From Corallium rubrum (Eukaryota > Cnidaria > Anthozoa > Scleralcyonacea > Coralliidae): DNA of 64,000 nt. The position numbers and the translations under genes were made by a program. Every line of letters starts with the position of its first letter. Positions within the stretch are counted from its first letter, which is position 1. The notes beneath the pieces are model-generated. The model made no database searches, was not told the origin of the DNA, and saw only the letters and a program-made list of their open reading frames with translations. The stretch is taken from the NCBI GenBank assembly GCA_964035015.1, contig OZ035997.1, forward strand, positions 89,838,465-89,902,464, written 5' to 3'. Below are positions 12,365 to 34,500 of this stretch, one piece after another.

Positions 12365-13571
12365 CTTATAGAGATTGAAGTAATTACAGAATACTCCCTT
12401 GTTTCAAATCTACATTATATGCAGTGTATATAGTGTATACATGTATGAATTTGGCTGATGCTATTAAATGCAAGATCTTCTAAGTGCAATTTAAGGCAAC
12501 CCACCACCAAGATGAACCCAGAAGTGCTACCCTACTTCAATCTGCTCAATGTGAACAGGGCCTAAATATGTGTAGACTATAGCCCTCCTCACCCACCTCC
12601 CTCATCCATTGCCCATTTGGGTAATATTGGTGGGTTGCAATCAATGCCCTGTGATTTAGAGGACAAAGACACAGTGGCCATGTTGGTTGGTATAGGTACA
12701 ATAGCATCTAATATAAAATATTCTTTTGTACCTTAACCAACAAACATGGCCACCATGATGTATTAAAATATTGAGATATAATACTGTAGGTTCATAAATT
12801 CAGGTCCTGAGGTATATATAAACACAACAAAAATCTAATTAACAATTATTCACTGAAGTGCCAGGGTGCATTCCATGCCAACCCCACACCGAAGATAAGC
12901 CATGGACATTCAGGTGCTGCGCCAAGGGAGGTGAAGATGAATGCCGGCGCTGGCGCCAACTCACTGACTTGTACAGTTGTATGGCTGTATATGTGCGCCA
13001 ACCACAGTGTGATTGTGCACCAGCATGCCGAGCACTTTTGAAACTCACACCGAAGATCTTCGGCGTGACCTACATGGAATGCACCCTGGCTGAAGTGGAG
13101 GTGAATAACTTATTGTTCTCATCTAAGTCTGATATGGCAAAGTATTTAAGTTGAAAATTCAATACCGGGTGAGATGGAAGGTTGAGCTTAATATTAAAAT
13201 TTAAGAAATAAATAACTAGTAGCTCGCTACTGACAAATCATGATATTTTGCTCAGTCGTTCAATAATTGATAATTATTTCAAAATCGTAATTTTCAAAAG
13301 ACATGATCATATGGCAATTTTATTAGATAAATGAAGATATTTTTTATTGAGGAAGTGTTTCCATGTATGTGTATGTTCAAGTGCTGTGTTGTACTTGTAT
13401 ATTAAAACTGAGTTGAGTATGAATTAATGAAATATTTGATATTCTCCTAGTGAATATTTTGTCACATTCATACTAAGCATGAATACATAGATACAAAAAT
13501 CTAACTAGCAGGAATACATTACCAGTTTTCTTCTTCTTCCTTTTGCCCTTTACAGCCTTTTTGGGTGGCAT
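6419..13571 (-). CDS. DRC12: dynein regulatory complex subunit 12 (CCDC153)
   Basis: DRC12 is a small coiled-coil subunit of the nexin-dynein regulatory complex of motile axonemes. Six exons: 13523-13571, 10945-11022, 10273-10392, 8858-8950, 8394-8524 and 6419-6547 (TAA). They join with correct phases into 199 residues, against about 210 in human. The start MPPKKAVKGKRKKKK has the family's basic N-terminus. The middle is a continuous heptad-rich coiled coil (EDKYKRTMEEIECLKVEL; LTRQYKMMQSELGLKIHILE; KKERDDIRKEKDEIIAELQ). The diagnostic block is YETLLH at the end of exon 5 joined to DTLDKM in exon 6, and the end LFAFGLNPLEI matches the family's FGL-PL terminus. All splice borders are GT/AG; the exon 5 donor is GTTAGT. 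Its start is 410 bases from the divergent ETFB start. Identification rests on recalled human sequence and on length, charge and motif order. Confidence 0.85.
6980..7260. mobile_element. foldback repeat (CTGCAAGTCAGA family)
   Basis: TACCCTGCAAGTCAGAACCC near 7060 and GGGCTCTGACTCGCAGGGTA near 7190 are inverted. Inner arms carry GGCTCTGCCAACAAAC and GAGTTTGTTGGCAGAGC. A second, better-preserved copy is at 28740-29062. Together they explain the overlapping ORFs of this stretch, which are not genes. Confidence 0.65.
7875..8182. mobile_element. MITE of the GTCAATCGAGATATGG family
   Basis: Terminal inverted repeats GTCAATCGAAATATGGTCTG and its inverse near 8135-8160 bound about 280 bases that contain GTGCACGG motifs. 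The flanks share GTGGCAGTACA on both sides, so a target duplication is likely. A second copy is at 37606-37903. It lies in the last DRC12 intron. Confidence 0.75.
9040..9125 (-). repeat. tRNA-derived SINE head
   Basis: On the minus strand, TGGCTCAATGGTTAGAGTG resembles a pol III A box and GGGTTGAGTCCC a B box at tRNA-like spacing. The ends do not pair as an acceptor stem, so this is a SINE relic, not a tRNA gene. Confidence 0.5.
10541..10882. mobile_element. Harbinger-like MITE, TTA target duplication
   Basis: Ends AGCCAGTAGTTCTCACTTG (10544) and CAAGTGAGAACCAGGCT (to 10879) are inverted repeats flanked by TTA (10541-10543 and 10880-10882). The interior has several TCGTAAGAATC-type repeats. 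It sits in the DRC12 intron between exons 2 and 3. Confidence 0.78.
11930..12362. repeat. (AT)n tracts and a perfect hairpin in DRC12 intron 1
   Basis: AT dinucleotide tracts occupy about 11930-11975, 12238-12290 and 12318-12358. Between them, 12154-12180 and 12184-12210 are perfect 27-base inverted repeats around a 3-base loop. No gene is seen. Confidence 0.85.
12853..13097. mobile_element. hAT-type MITE with perfect 8-bp target duplication
   Basis: The 229-base element 12861-13089 has inverted ends CCAGGGTGCATTCCATG and is flanked by CTGAAGTG at 12853-12860 and 13090-13097. An 8-base duplication is characteristic of hAT elements. The Cys-rich ORF across it is a by-product. It lies in DRC12 intron 1. 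Confidence 0.85.
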
Positions 13572-13981
13572 TTTAAGACTATTTTACTGTACCAAAGTTC
13601 GAACCAAATATCAGAATTTCAATCGAAAGATATTTTGTTTACCGTGGCAACCACTGATCTTGGCAACGCAATCCGTGGGCTCAATGTATTTTATCCCCAC
13701 ACGTTCCCTAGAAACCCTTCACAACCCCGATCACACTCATCCACCCTATCAAATTAATTATCAATATACATGATGATCCAAATTCCGAACTGCGGATCCT
13801 TGTTGGTTGCAAGTGTATCATATAAAACTATGCTGTCAAGACAAAACCCTTAGTAATTAATAAGTCAGCTGTCAACATTAACGTAAAATTTAATAATAAT
13901 GCTCTCCTTGGAAACGCAATCCGTAGTTCCCGAAACACCCTTTAGGACCCCCAAACACACTCATATCCATCCCTTTACAAA
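13572..13981. promoter_or_regulatory. shared DRC12/ETFB promoter interval
   Basis: Only 410 bases separate the divergent start codons of DRC12 (13571, minus) and ETFB (13982, plus), so both promoters must overlap here or lie in introns. No convincing TATA box is evident. The interval is partly made of a duplicated copy of the ETFB 5' region. Function is inferred from gene arrangement alone. Confidence 0.55.
13655..13905 (+). pseudogene. decayed duplicate of ETFB exon 1 and its flanks
   Basis: This stretch aligns with the block starting near 13906: upstream (AACGCAATCCGT), through the exon (CGGATCCTTGTTGGTTGCAAG against CGAGTCCTTGTTGGTTGCAAG), and into intron 1 (GTCAACATTAACGTAAA). In the copy the start codon context is altered, an in-frame TAA follows the GCKCII segment, and the donor AAG-GTAAAA has become AAGACAAAA. 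It cannot serve as a coding exon. It represents a tandem duplication of roughly 250 bases covering the ETFB promoter and first exon. Confidence 0.75.
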
Positions 13982-25544
<11,563 letters not shown>

Positions 25545-27959
25545 TGTCAAAGAACGTCGGCTCTTTGCGAATGAGGCCTGCCGCTTTTAGACCGGTACTT
25601 CATTTGTTTTAAAAAAATTGTATTGTTTAAATTTAAATATAATGTCTTATAAACAAGAAGTGTTGCGGATATTTTTCTTTAATTGTGATTTCAATTTTAG
25701 TCTATCCTTTAGTTCAGTCTTTCGCAACCTGGGGTCCGGGGGGGATTAGAGGATTTGCTTATGACAAGAAGTCATGTTATGCAATCCACCCTAACAATGT
25801 GTGATTTTTTTCCTGCTCCCCCCTATTGGACTGCACAATTTCTTGTGATGCCCCTACCCCGACAAAATACACAAAGAAATACTTTTTTAATGTATTGTTT
25901 GTTCAGCCAATATTTGCACATTCAAAACAATTATAAAATACTCAAAAAGGTTCAATTTTTAACACAGCTCAATACAGAAGAAGACATGTTATACTGTATA
26001 TTCGAGAAATGCTGATATACAATATTGTGACTTCTGAGGATGATATACTGACATCTTTAGAATTACACAAATAGTCTCCAAGTTACGCTGGCTGATAATG
26101 GCTCATGTTGACCACATCGAAGTTTAATATAAGTGATATTTATAAATGACAAAACTATTTTATACTGCCACAATATATTATTAAACTTCTATATTTTCTA
26201 TATAAACTTCTATCTCCAAATCATTCTATAAATTTGTAGATAATACATATACACTGTTTTCCTCCCGACACGAATAGCATATATGTTATTTTCGGGTAGT
26301 AAACTATTTTTTGTAATACTTAATGAAAGTATGCTTGAATTAACCTCTTCTGCAAAATGTGTCCATTTTATAGTGGGTTTTTTATTGATACTAAGAATCC
26401 TTGTGTTAAATTGTGTCCTGTGTCGACTGAGCAAGAGAACTTCACTAGAAATTTCGTACACCTCCCCCCTTTTTGCCTAGATATAACTGAATAACCCCCC
26501 CCCCCCCCCCCCCCCCTTGTCCCAATATTGATCCCCCCTAAAATCCTCCAACCCTCCGGCGATAAATAATGACTGGTCCCCTATTGCCCCACAAAAACAA
26601 TGCGTTTCGTAATAAGCGACACATGTGCGACTATCATGAATGATCAGACAAGTGAGATTATCAGTTTTACTAGTGGCGAAAACATTAATAAAACACTCTA
26701 TTTTATATAATAGATGCGGTTATACCACTTTTCAATATTTTTGTGTTGTGCAACATGGAACACCACACTTCTTCGAGTATGCACTCCCGATTTTCAAATC
26801 ACTCGTCCATACTTCTGCAGATTGAAGTTCCATTCAGCTGTGCATTGTTTCAAATGAATTTGTCTTATTTCTCCGTGTCCTCAGTTTGTTTTGTGATTAT
26901 GCATGAAGTAATGTTTTGTTTTTGGGAGTACCTCCTGAACGCGCTGATCATGAAGGGTAACCTAGCTGTCAACAAAAGTTCTATATTAACCCAACCTTCC
27001 CCTAACCCTAATCAGTAAGGAGCATGGAAACGAATTGATAATCGACAATGATTGGTTACTTATAGCCAATCAGAAAACTCGTTCATATTAGGTAGGTCTT
27101 TACTGATAATTACAAATTCATTAAGAAAATTCAAAAGAAATGAATATCTGAAAATTAATATCTCCAATCAATATCTGTAAATCTCGTATAGATTCGTCCT
27201 GGTTTACATAAACTTTTTCCTCAATTTACTTAGCTAAAATTAATATATCACTCCAACTTGAAAAAATAGTTTGAAAACATGGCTATTTAAATATGCGTCC
27301 ATTTGATAAGTACGATTAAGCATTCTCAGCCGATCTGTATCTGATTAGTACTACAGCTCGCTTGCAGCTCGCCTTGTAAATCAAATACAGATCGCTGCTC
27401 ATGCTTTATCTATTACATAAAAGTGTGATTAAGGAATGCTGTCAGAACGCGGAGAATGACATTTCAGCTAGAGACCCAAATTTCAAAAATTTTCCAGGGG
27501 AGTCTGCTCCCGAATTACCATCAAAATCCAGACCGACAAAATCGACTAACGAAAGAACACATTGTATCTTGTACAACCCTTCCAGGTGATCTGACCGTGA
27601 GGGAAAGGCCCGGAACTAGCAACCTAATAGAAATCCATTTTGCTGTATTGAATAACTTATTTCTTTCGTTTTCCTTTATCAAACTGGTTGAAACTTTGTA
27701 TTTATGTTCAGTGTTGAAAATGATAAGTCTATGCTAAATTTGGGAACAAAATAAAGTATATTTCACGAGATATTAAATAGTTTAATTCGAAAAATGGATT
27801 TCTATTTGACAACTAGTCCCAGTCCTTTTCCGTGTTTTCAGATCACCTGGTTAATATACACATGTTACGTTCTATTTGCTTTTCCAAGAACTCCGCAGTT
27901 ACAATGATATAAAATTAAAAATTTGCCCTAAATGCTTGGTTTGCATTTGACGTCATAAC
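25545..27959. other. ETFB downstream region, no gene seen
   Basis: Convergent spacer after the ETFB stop. It holds a C run at 26494-26516, AT-rich unique sequence, and at 27450-27520 a fragment of a dispersed repeat recognisable by GACATTTCAG then TTTCAAAAATTTTCCAGGGG. Its relatives occur at 34610-34690, 51420-51500, 58850-58900 and 60825-60890. The short ORFs have no family features. Confidence 0.5.
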
Positions 27960-28648
27960 CACTGATCTCTATATAAACTGGATATGGGCCATTGGGCCGG
28001 ATTTTGCGTGCCAGTTGTATGATGACGTGCCACTACCCAAGATGGCTGCCACTGAAGTTCATAGCTTTCGTAGATTGAAAACAGACAAAAAGAGTTATTT
28101 TAAGAAAATTTAAACGAATGTAAGGACACAAGAAGTACTTAATAAGGTTTAAGACGTTAATTTCTTGTATTTGTTTCTGTTACTGAGCTATAAAACCTTT
28201 AAATTTCGTTGTTTTTCTTCAGTGCCGACAACGAAGAAACTTCACGATAATATAAACTGAAAAACAGACTATAAAATATGCGAAGAATTCAATTTCAAGT
28301 CTTTTATAGTAATCTTAATGCCTTAACAATATTTCGTGTTGTGTACTTGCCATCGTTTGACTGTATTTGTTGTTAAAACAGTGAAAACTAAACGAACCGG
28401 CATCTGTTGTTTGCTTTACGGCTTTTCCGACTACCCCGGCACTGCATGCACACATAATATTCCTACCCCCGGATAATCTGACCGTGCTGACGTCAAGACT
28501 GCCTATGCTAGTCAACTTTGGGATTGGGAACAAGTTCTAAGGCCGCAATACGTCATATGTTCCACTACGTAAGATGTCGGCGACTGCCACGAAATGTTTG
28601 ACTGTTGGCCATAGGGAAGGGCCCATCCAGTTTATTTAGAGATCAGTG
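27960..28648. mobile_element. inverted-repeat element (CACTGATCTCTATATAAACTGG)
   Basis: CACTGATCTCTATATAAACT at 27960 is inverted near 28627-28648 (AGTTTATTTAGAGATCAGTG). Subterminal CAAGATGGCTGCCAC is matched by a decayed inverse. It shares the ACGAAGAAACTTCA motif with the 868-1996 element, so they are relatives. Confidence 0.68.
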
Positions 28649-28724
28649 AGGAGGGCCTGCCCGCAGGCTAACCCTTTACTGACCACAGTTGCTTTTTGTT
28701 TACTTATTGATTTTACCCGTCAAG

Positions 28725-29062
28725 GGGAGAGCTCTCGGAAACCTGGCCAATAAAGGGTTACCCTGCACGTCAGAACCCCTTTCCGACCTACGCAGGCTTT
28801 GGGGGAAAGTGGGCTCTGCCAACAAACTCGATCTTCGCTCCAAGTTTTGGGCGAGTCAGTCAGGTTTTAAACTGGTCAAACAAGTTCTAGTTTATGAAGT
28901 CGCGTAAGCCGGAAAATAGCAAGTTAGAGCCTGGGTCCAAAATAGTATCTTGGCAACCGTTCACGCATGCTCAAAAAGAAATATCGAGTTTGTTGGCAGA
29001 GCCCACTTTCCCCCAAAGCCTGCGTAGGTCGGAAAGGGGCTCTGACTTGCAGGGTAATAAAG
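28725..29062. mobile_element. foldback element with about 85-bp arms
   Basis: Arms 28748-28832 and 28978-29060 are nearly identical in inverse: CCCTTTCCGACCTACGCAGG, then TTTGGGGGAAAGTGGGCTC and GCCAACAAACTCGAT. The outer edges both carry AAAGGGTTA. A second copy is at 6980-7260. Confidence 0.78.
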
Positions 29063-29855
29063 GGTTAAAGTGCACATGAAACGAAAATTAAGTTTGTCTT
29101 ATTTGAAACAACACTTAAAATGGTAGAATAACATCTATTGCAGTTTTTCGTTTCCTTGCTTCGTTCTTGGGATTTTCTAGTTTGTTTGATAATTATGCAA
29201 ATTAAATATTTTGATATTTTGACGTCACACGTGCATAATGAGTTATCGAAAAAGTTATATATCTTTCAAATATAATAATCACTTGAAGATTCCGATAGCT
29301 CATTAGGGACTTTAAGATGCTAGGACGCGACGGCGATTAAAACGGCAAGTTAAGTTTTACAATTTAAAGAAGTCACGGTTAACTAACTATTATATTTGAT
29401 ATTTGAAGATAGTTTAATGACTTCCAAAACGCCCCAGTATTGCTAAAATGATTGTAGTGTCCGTATTGAAGTCAATCTCAAGCAACAGCTCCCATCTTTT
29501 GGCCGTTGACGTCGTCCTGAAGACGATGCTCTGAGTGGCGTTGTATGAAGAACGAGGACGGTGTTGAGATTACTCTTGGGACAAAAAAGTATTCATTCTC
29601 TTTGTTTTGCAAAAAGAATTATTTTGTTTAAAGGACGTCGTCGTTGAGGTTGACGTCGTAGATCTTAAAGTCCCTAATATGCGTCTACGACGTCAATGTT
29701 TATTTTGCATATCAAACAAATTAAAATATCCCAAGAACAAAGCTAGCAATGAAATGAAATGAAAAACTCAGTGCAAAAGATGTTACTCTACCATTTTAAG
29801 TGTTCTTTCAAATAAGACAAACTTAATTTTCGTTTCATAGGCACTTTAACAAAAG
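29063..29855. mobile_element. inverted-repeat element with TTAAAGTGC ends
   Basis: The left arm, TTAAAGTGCACATGAAACGA onward, is matched in inverse at 29700-29850, which ends TCGTTTCATAGGCACTTTAA. The arms carry TTGCATATCAAACAAA and GACGTCA motifs, as at 2573-3350. The interior (29290-29690) has CGACGTCGT-type repeats and no gene. Confidence 0.72.
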
Positions 29856-30089
29856 AATCTCATTAGCAACAATTGTATTTGAACATGATTTGAAGTATGT
29901 TTTCCTCAAACATGGCCGCCGTATCTTGTCTCGCACATTTCAAGGGGTTGCTTGCAAACCACCAATATTAATAGTCTGCGTATCTTTTGATACAAGTTCC
30001 AGAGCCGTTTTGGAGCTGCATGCTAGAGCCAGAAGTTCTCATCCTGAGGGTAATATTACCTCAATTAATTTTCACCTTGGTATTAATAA

Positions 30090-31000
30090 AGGCTTATTAA
30101 CCGGGTTCGAGGTCTGTACGGGAAAGTATTCGCCTGAGGTTTTCGTACAGACCGAGCGACGAAGGAGCGAGGTTTGTGCGATAAAACCAAGGGCAAATAC
30201 TTTCCCGTACAGACCGAGAAAACGAGGTTAATAAGCCTTTTATTATATGGCTTTTGGTTCGTTTTCTTATCTGTTTTTAGTTCTACGTTTGTCTTGATCA
30301 GATGTCGCAGTTCACCTTAGTTCTTTCTTTTGAGCTTGTTCGTTTCGCTTCATGTTTACACCTGTTAGGCTTTTTGTCGCCATTTTAAATAAGTTTTTAT
30401 AAAAGAAACACTGTTACGAATATATTTAATTCGCTTTTATTTTCATTCAAATCAACAGTAATTTTCCCGCCAAAACTTGCAGGCCATTAAAAGTGACGTA
30501 ATGCCCTCTCACGGTGCCGAGAGGGCATTACGGCTTTTTCCGGACCTCTCAGCAACCAATCAGCGTGCGCCGTTTGGCGCAACCTACAGATTTTAGTGAA
30601 TAATCTGCTGGCAGATTATTCACTAATCTGTAGGTTGCGCTGGTTCCATTCCCATAATTAACTGTATGTGCTTAGACAATGAGAAGACAGGAAGTTACTA
30701 CAATGTATAATAAATATAATAATTGGCAGTAAACGTTTTATTGTGGCCAACACATGCCAAAATACACACTATAATTTTATTAATAAATTATACTTTTATA
30801 CAATTCCTTCTCAATCAATAAGTTTGTTGTCACTCGGCAATTTGCATTGAACCTGGGAAATTAATGATGCGAGGTAGAGTCGTTACGGGTGTCCGCGTCA
30901 TGTACAAGTCAAATCCAATTGCGATCAAACCCCCCCCCCCCCCTCCCCCCTGGGCGAACTCTCGGAATTTGGCTACGAGAATCTAGAAATTCCGCATAGG
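30090..31000. other. MITE-derived sequence with two strong hairpins
   Basis: 30100-30260 carries CTGTACGGGAAAGTATT in both orientations and the end GAGGTTAATAAG shared with elements at 37.1 and 39.3 kb. Hairpins lie at 30497-30532 (CGTAATGCCCTCTC arms) and 30577-30640 (arms starting GCGCAACCTACAGA). A C run lies at 30930-30945. I see no gene. Confidence 0.6.
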
Positions 31001-31568
31001 CGGGCAATTGACAAAAGGACCATGCACGCCCCGTCGGGCATTTGTCTTGACAATAAACTGGTCAGCGGTCGCAAGCTGAAAGATTTCGTCATATTTTCCT
31101 TTCCGCTCGAGACCACACGTGGAATCACTGGAATGTCAAAAGTATATAAAACCATAGTGGAGGGGGTTGGTTTGGAAGCTCCATTGTCTTTCAAGATCAT
31201 GCAATGGTTATGTAAGTTATTGTGTTCATGTTGGAGGAAGGCAATTGATTGAAGAAAGGAAATTCTATGGACGCGTGACGACGAAGGACTACACAACGAA
31301 CAAAGAGACATTACGAAATCTGTCCCAGCTAGCTACTTCCTTTTCAGAATTCCCAGGGGTTCGCGGGGTGGTGGGGGGGGGGGGGGGGGGGGGGGGTGAT
31401 CGCAGTTAGCATTGACTCCCACATAAACAGACATCATTTTGTGTGAAGTATTGATCCAAGTCTCGCTAACTAACCCTAATCTTAACCCCGCAAGATCATA
31501 ATGTCCTGAAGACGATAGAATTACAGGATAGTAGAGCTCTACATGCTCTACACAACAGTCGTCACATT

Positions 31569-34500
31569 CTATACAATTCCCTCAATGTCGACTGTCGTCT
31601 CATTTGGAATTCCAATATCTGCCTGACAACTGTTATCTCCACTACCCAGAACGGCCATCTCTACGACGACCTCTTCTCCATCACTGGGTTCTTTACCAGA
31701 CATCTCGTCTTTAGAACTATTAACAGTTAGTGGAGGGCCAAGAGCGCGCTTTAATTTCTCGCACATTTTGTCCCGTTGATTTCCGTCCCACTTGAGAAAC
31801 GTGACCTTGTTTAGAAACGTTCGAAGTGAGTTGGGTAATTGCGTGAGGGGTATTTCGCTTAACATGATAACCACCAGCGTGTTGCGTCTTTCCACTGCTA
31901 GTCGAAGTCCATGGTCCACCTCAAACTTGCACCACTCGCTGTCGAGAAATTTTGTAGTGATGACAGTTATAATCCTACGACTGTTGTGGAGAAATTCAGC
32001 AATATTGTCCACGATGGCCGCCCCAGGAATAAACTCGCGGTAATGCAATGATAATGTGTACCCGCACTGCTCTTCTAGCATTGGCACCAAGGTTGAACGG
32101 ACAAAGGAACCACCATCGGCCTCGCTGAAGGCCACAAACGCGTCGTACTGAGCACTGTTCTCTATAGAAAATAGAATTTGAATACATTTCTATGAAACCA
32201 TGATAAATCGTAGATAATAGAACATGAAAATTTCAAATTTCGGAACAAAACTTAGTTACCGTTTCGTTTTTAATTTTGAACTCGATCAATTCTTAGTGTT
32301 TTGATATAATGGAAAAAGCGTTTTCTCGCATGCTTGATATATTATACTTCAACAAAAATATACATGGAAAAAAGTCCTCAATTAATTAAACAGCCTGAGA
32401 TCAGTGCAGTTTTAAGGAAGTACGGTGCAATCAAAAACATTCATGAATAACGTTCTACAAAGAGCGGATTTTGATTAATGACGTGTTTTTAAGCTCGTAC
32501 CCACGCCTTTTCTTCACAAAATAAACAAAAGATGGCGGGCAAGATTTGAAATAGTCTACAGTGGAGAACAAAGGAACAATTCGTTCAAATTTGAAGGTAA
32601 CTATTCTTTAATATTCAAGTATAGTACTTGCAAGAAAACTAGAAGATTCTCAGTGCTTTAAGTAAACTTTTTCGAATAGTGGTAGAAGAAGCGAAGCGTT
32701 TTTAACTCTTTCTCTCAAGATTACAGCGGTTGTCTAAGAAAACTGAGATACTGAGTTCGTTATCACAGAGGTTGTCTGAAAACACTTCGGTCGTCGCGAT
32801 GATAAATTCACTCACATCACATTCGTGACCACTGATAAATTACCCATATTTTTTCAACCACGCATAAATCAAGTTAATTGCCCCGGGCTAATATATATTA
32901 GCTATATCATATTCCATAACATTTGCAGTTCTAACCTTCAGTTTTATTTGGGCGGTAAAATATTGACTTTTTTTTAAATTTTACTCTGCACCACACCACC
33001 AATACGGCAGCCCACAAAAGAACCAAGATCAGGATTCCAATGACTATCCAAACTCCTTTCTCTTGGAAAAAATTTTCTTCACCTTGCACAACGGCAGCCC
33101 TGGCTAAAAAGGGCAAAAGTAAAAACGATTTTCAAAAGATATGTTTTCAAACTAGACGTTAGTATCGCAAGTTAAATGCTTCCTCGAATGCCAAAGAAAT
33201 GCTGACATTTTAAATTTTAATAAGCCCTATTCTCCCTTAAGCCCTCACTACTCATTCACTGCAAAGACAGAACAGAATTAAGTCTGTCAGAATAGAAATT
33301 CGAATTTATCCAATCCTAAGGACTAAAATCGATAGAAATGACCAAAAATCGACAGACAGAAAATCCGATCCGTCAACAAAAATCTGGACATAAATCCACC
33401 GCCTAAATCGGCGATAAAAATGTGGAGTAACTGACCATAGATCATGGAAGGGGAACTGGATAGGCAACTTAACAAAACTGGAAACGAAGTTTGCACAACT
33501 TGCTATGGTAATTATACGCTTGTTAACAACTAAACTTTTAAGTAACATTACACTACTGCTTAAATTCAGTAATAGCTGGACGTAGCCATGTGGGACCGCC
33601 CGTTAGGTGCTTTAGCCACTTATAATTGTATAATTATCATATCAAGTTGGGCAAACTTTGTTTCCGGTTTCGGAACATCGTTTTAAGTTTCCTATCCAGC
33701 TCCTCGTCTATTATCTATGAACTGACGATATCCAGAAATCCGTCGACAAAATTGTCGGTAACTGACGATATCCATAAATCCGTGGCTGGATTTTTAGTCA
33801 GAGTGTAAGGGGTAGGTACACTCCAGGAACGGTCATTGGGTTGGCAACAACCTTTTACGAAACGGAAAATTACGTCAGGCGAAAATGAACCGGGCATATA
33901 GGTTGGTTACATGACACCCAGAATTTTGGAATGTTTTAACAATTACGCAGTCTCTGTTGAATGCCTTGAATTTTTAACATGAAAAATAAGAAACTCCGCT
34001 AAAGAGATGACACCTTGGATAGAGAAAAGACTGAATAAGAAACTAATAGTCACATGCGGTGCGTTGAGTACTTGAAGTTGGTTAAACTATATACATTTTA
34101 CTCAGTTTGGAAAATGCTGAACCCAGTTGAAAATTGTGATGTCATGAATAGTGTGAGTATGCTTGTTTTATTGAGATTGTAAGCAATTCAAGTTCTTCTT
34201 ATTCTCACATTCAGATAACTATGTTCACATGTCAAATAATTTTCTCACACACCGCTGGGAGCTGCTGCACTAACCGTCGCGATGCTTGACTTTATTAAAA
34301 ACAGGCCCGTATTTGAGGTGGGGCAGGGGGGCCCATGGCCCCCCTGAAATTTGCTCAGAAATAGTATGATAAGGAACAGAGAAAAATTTCCAGCTGGTTT
34401 ACGATATTTTACCTAAAACATCACGATGGTTACTGGACTATTAGCTTACAGTGTCTCTTCTAACTCTTTGGAGGCTTCTGAATCGTCTGCTGAATCGTTA

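Noticed and set aside
12858-13154. 98-codon Cys-rich ORF that looks like a secreted peptide
   Set aside because: No signal peptide, and it lies exactly within a MITE bounded by an 8-bp target duplication.
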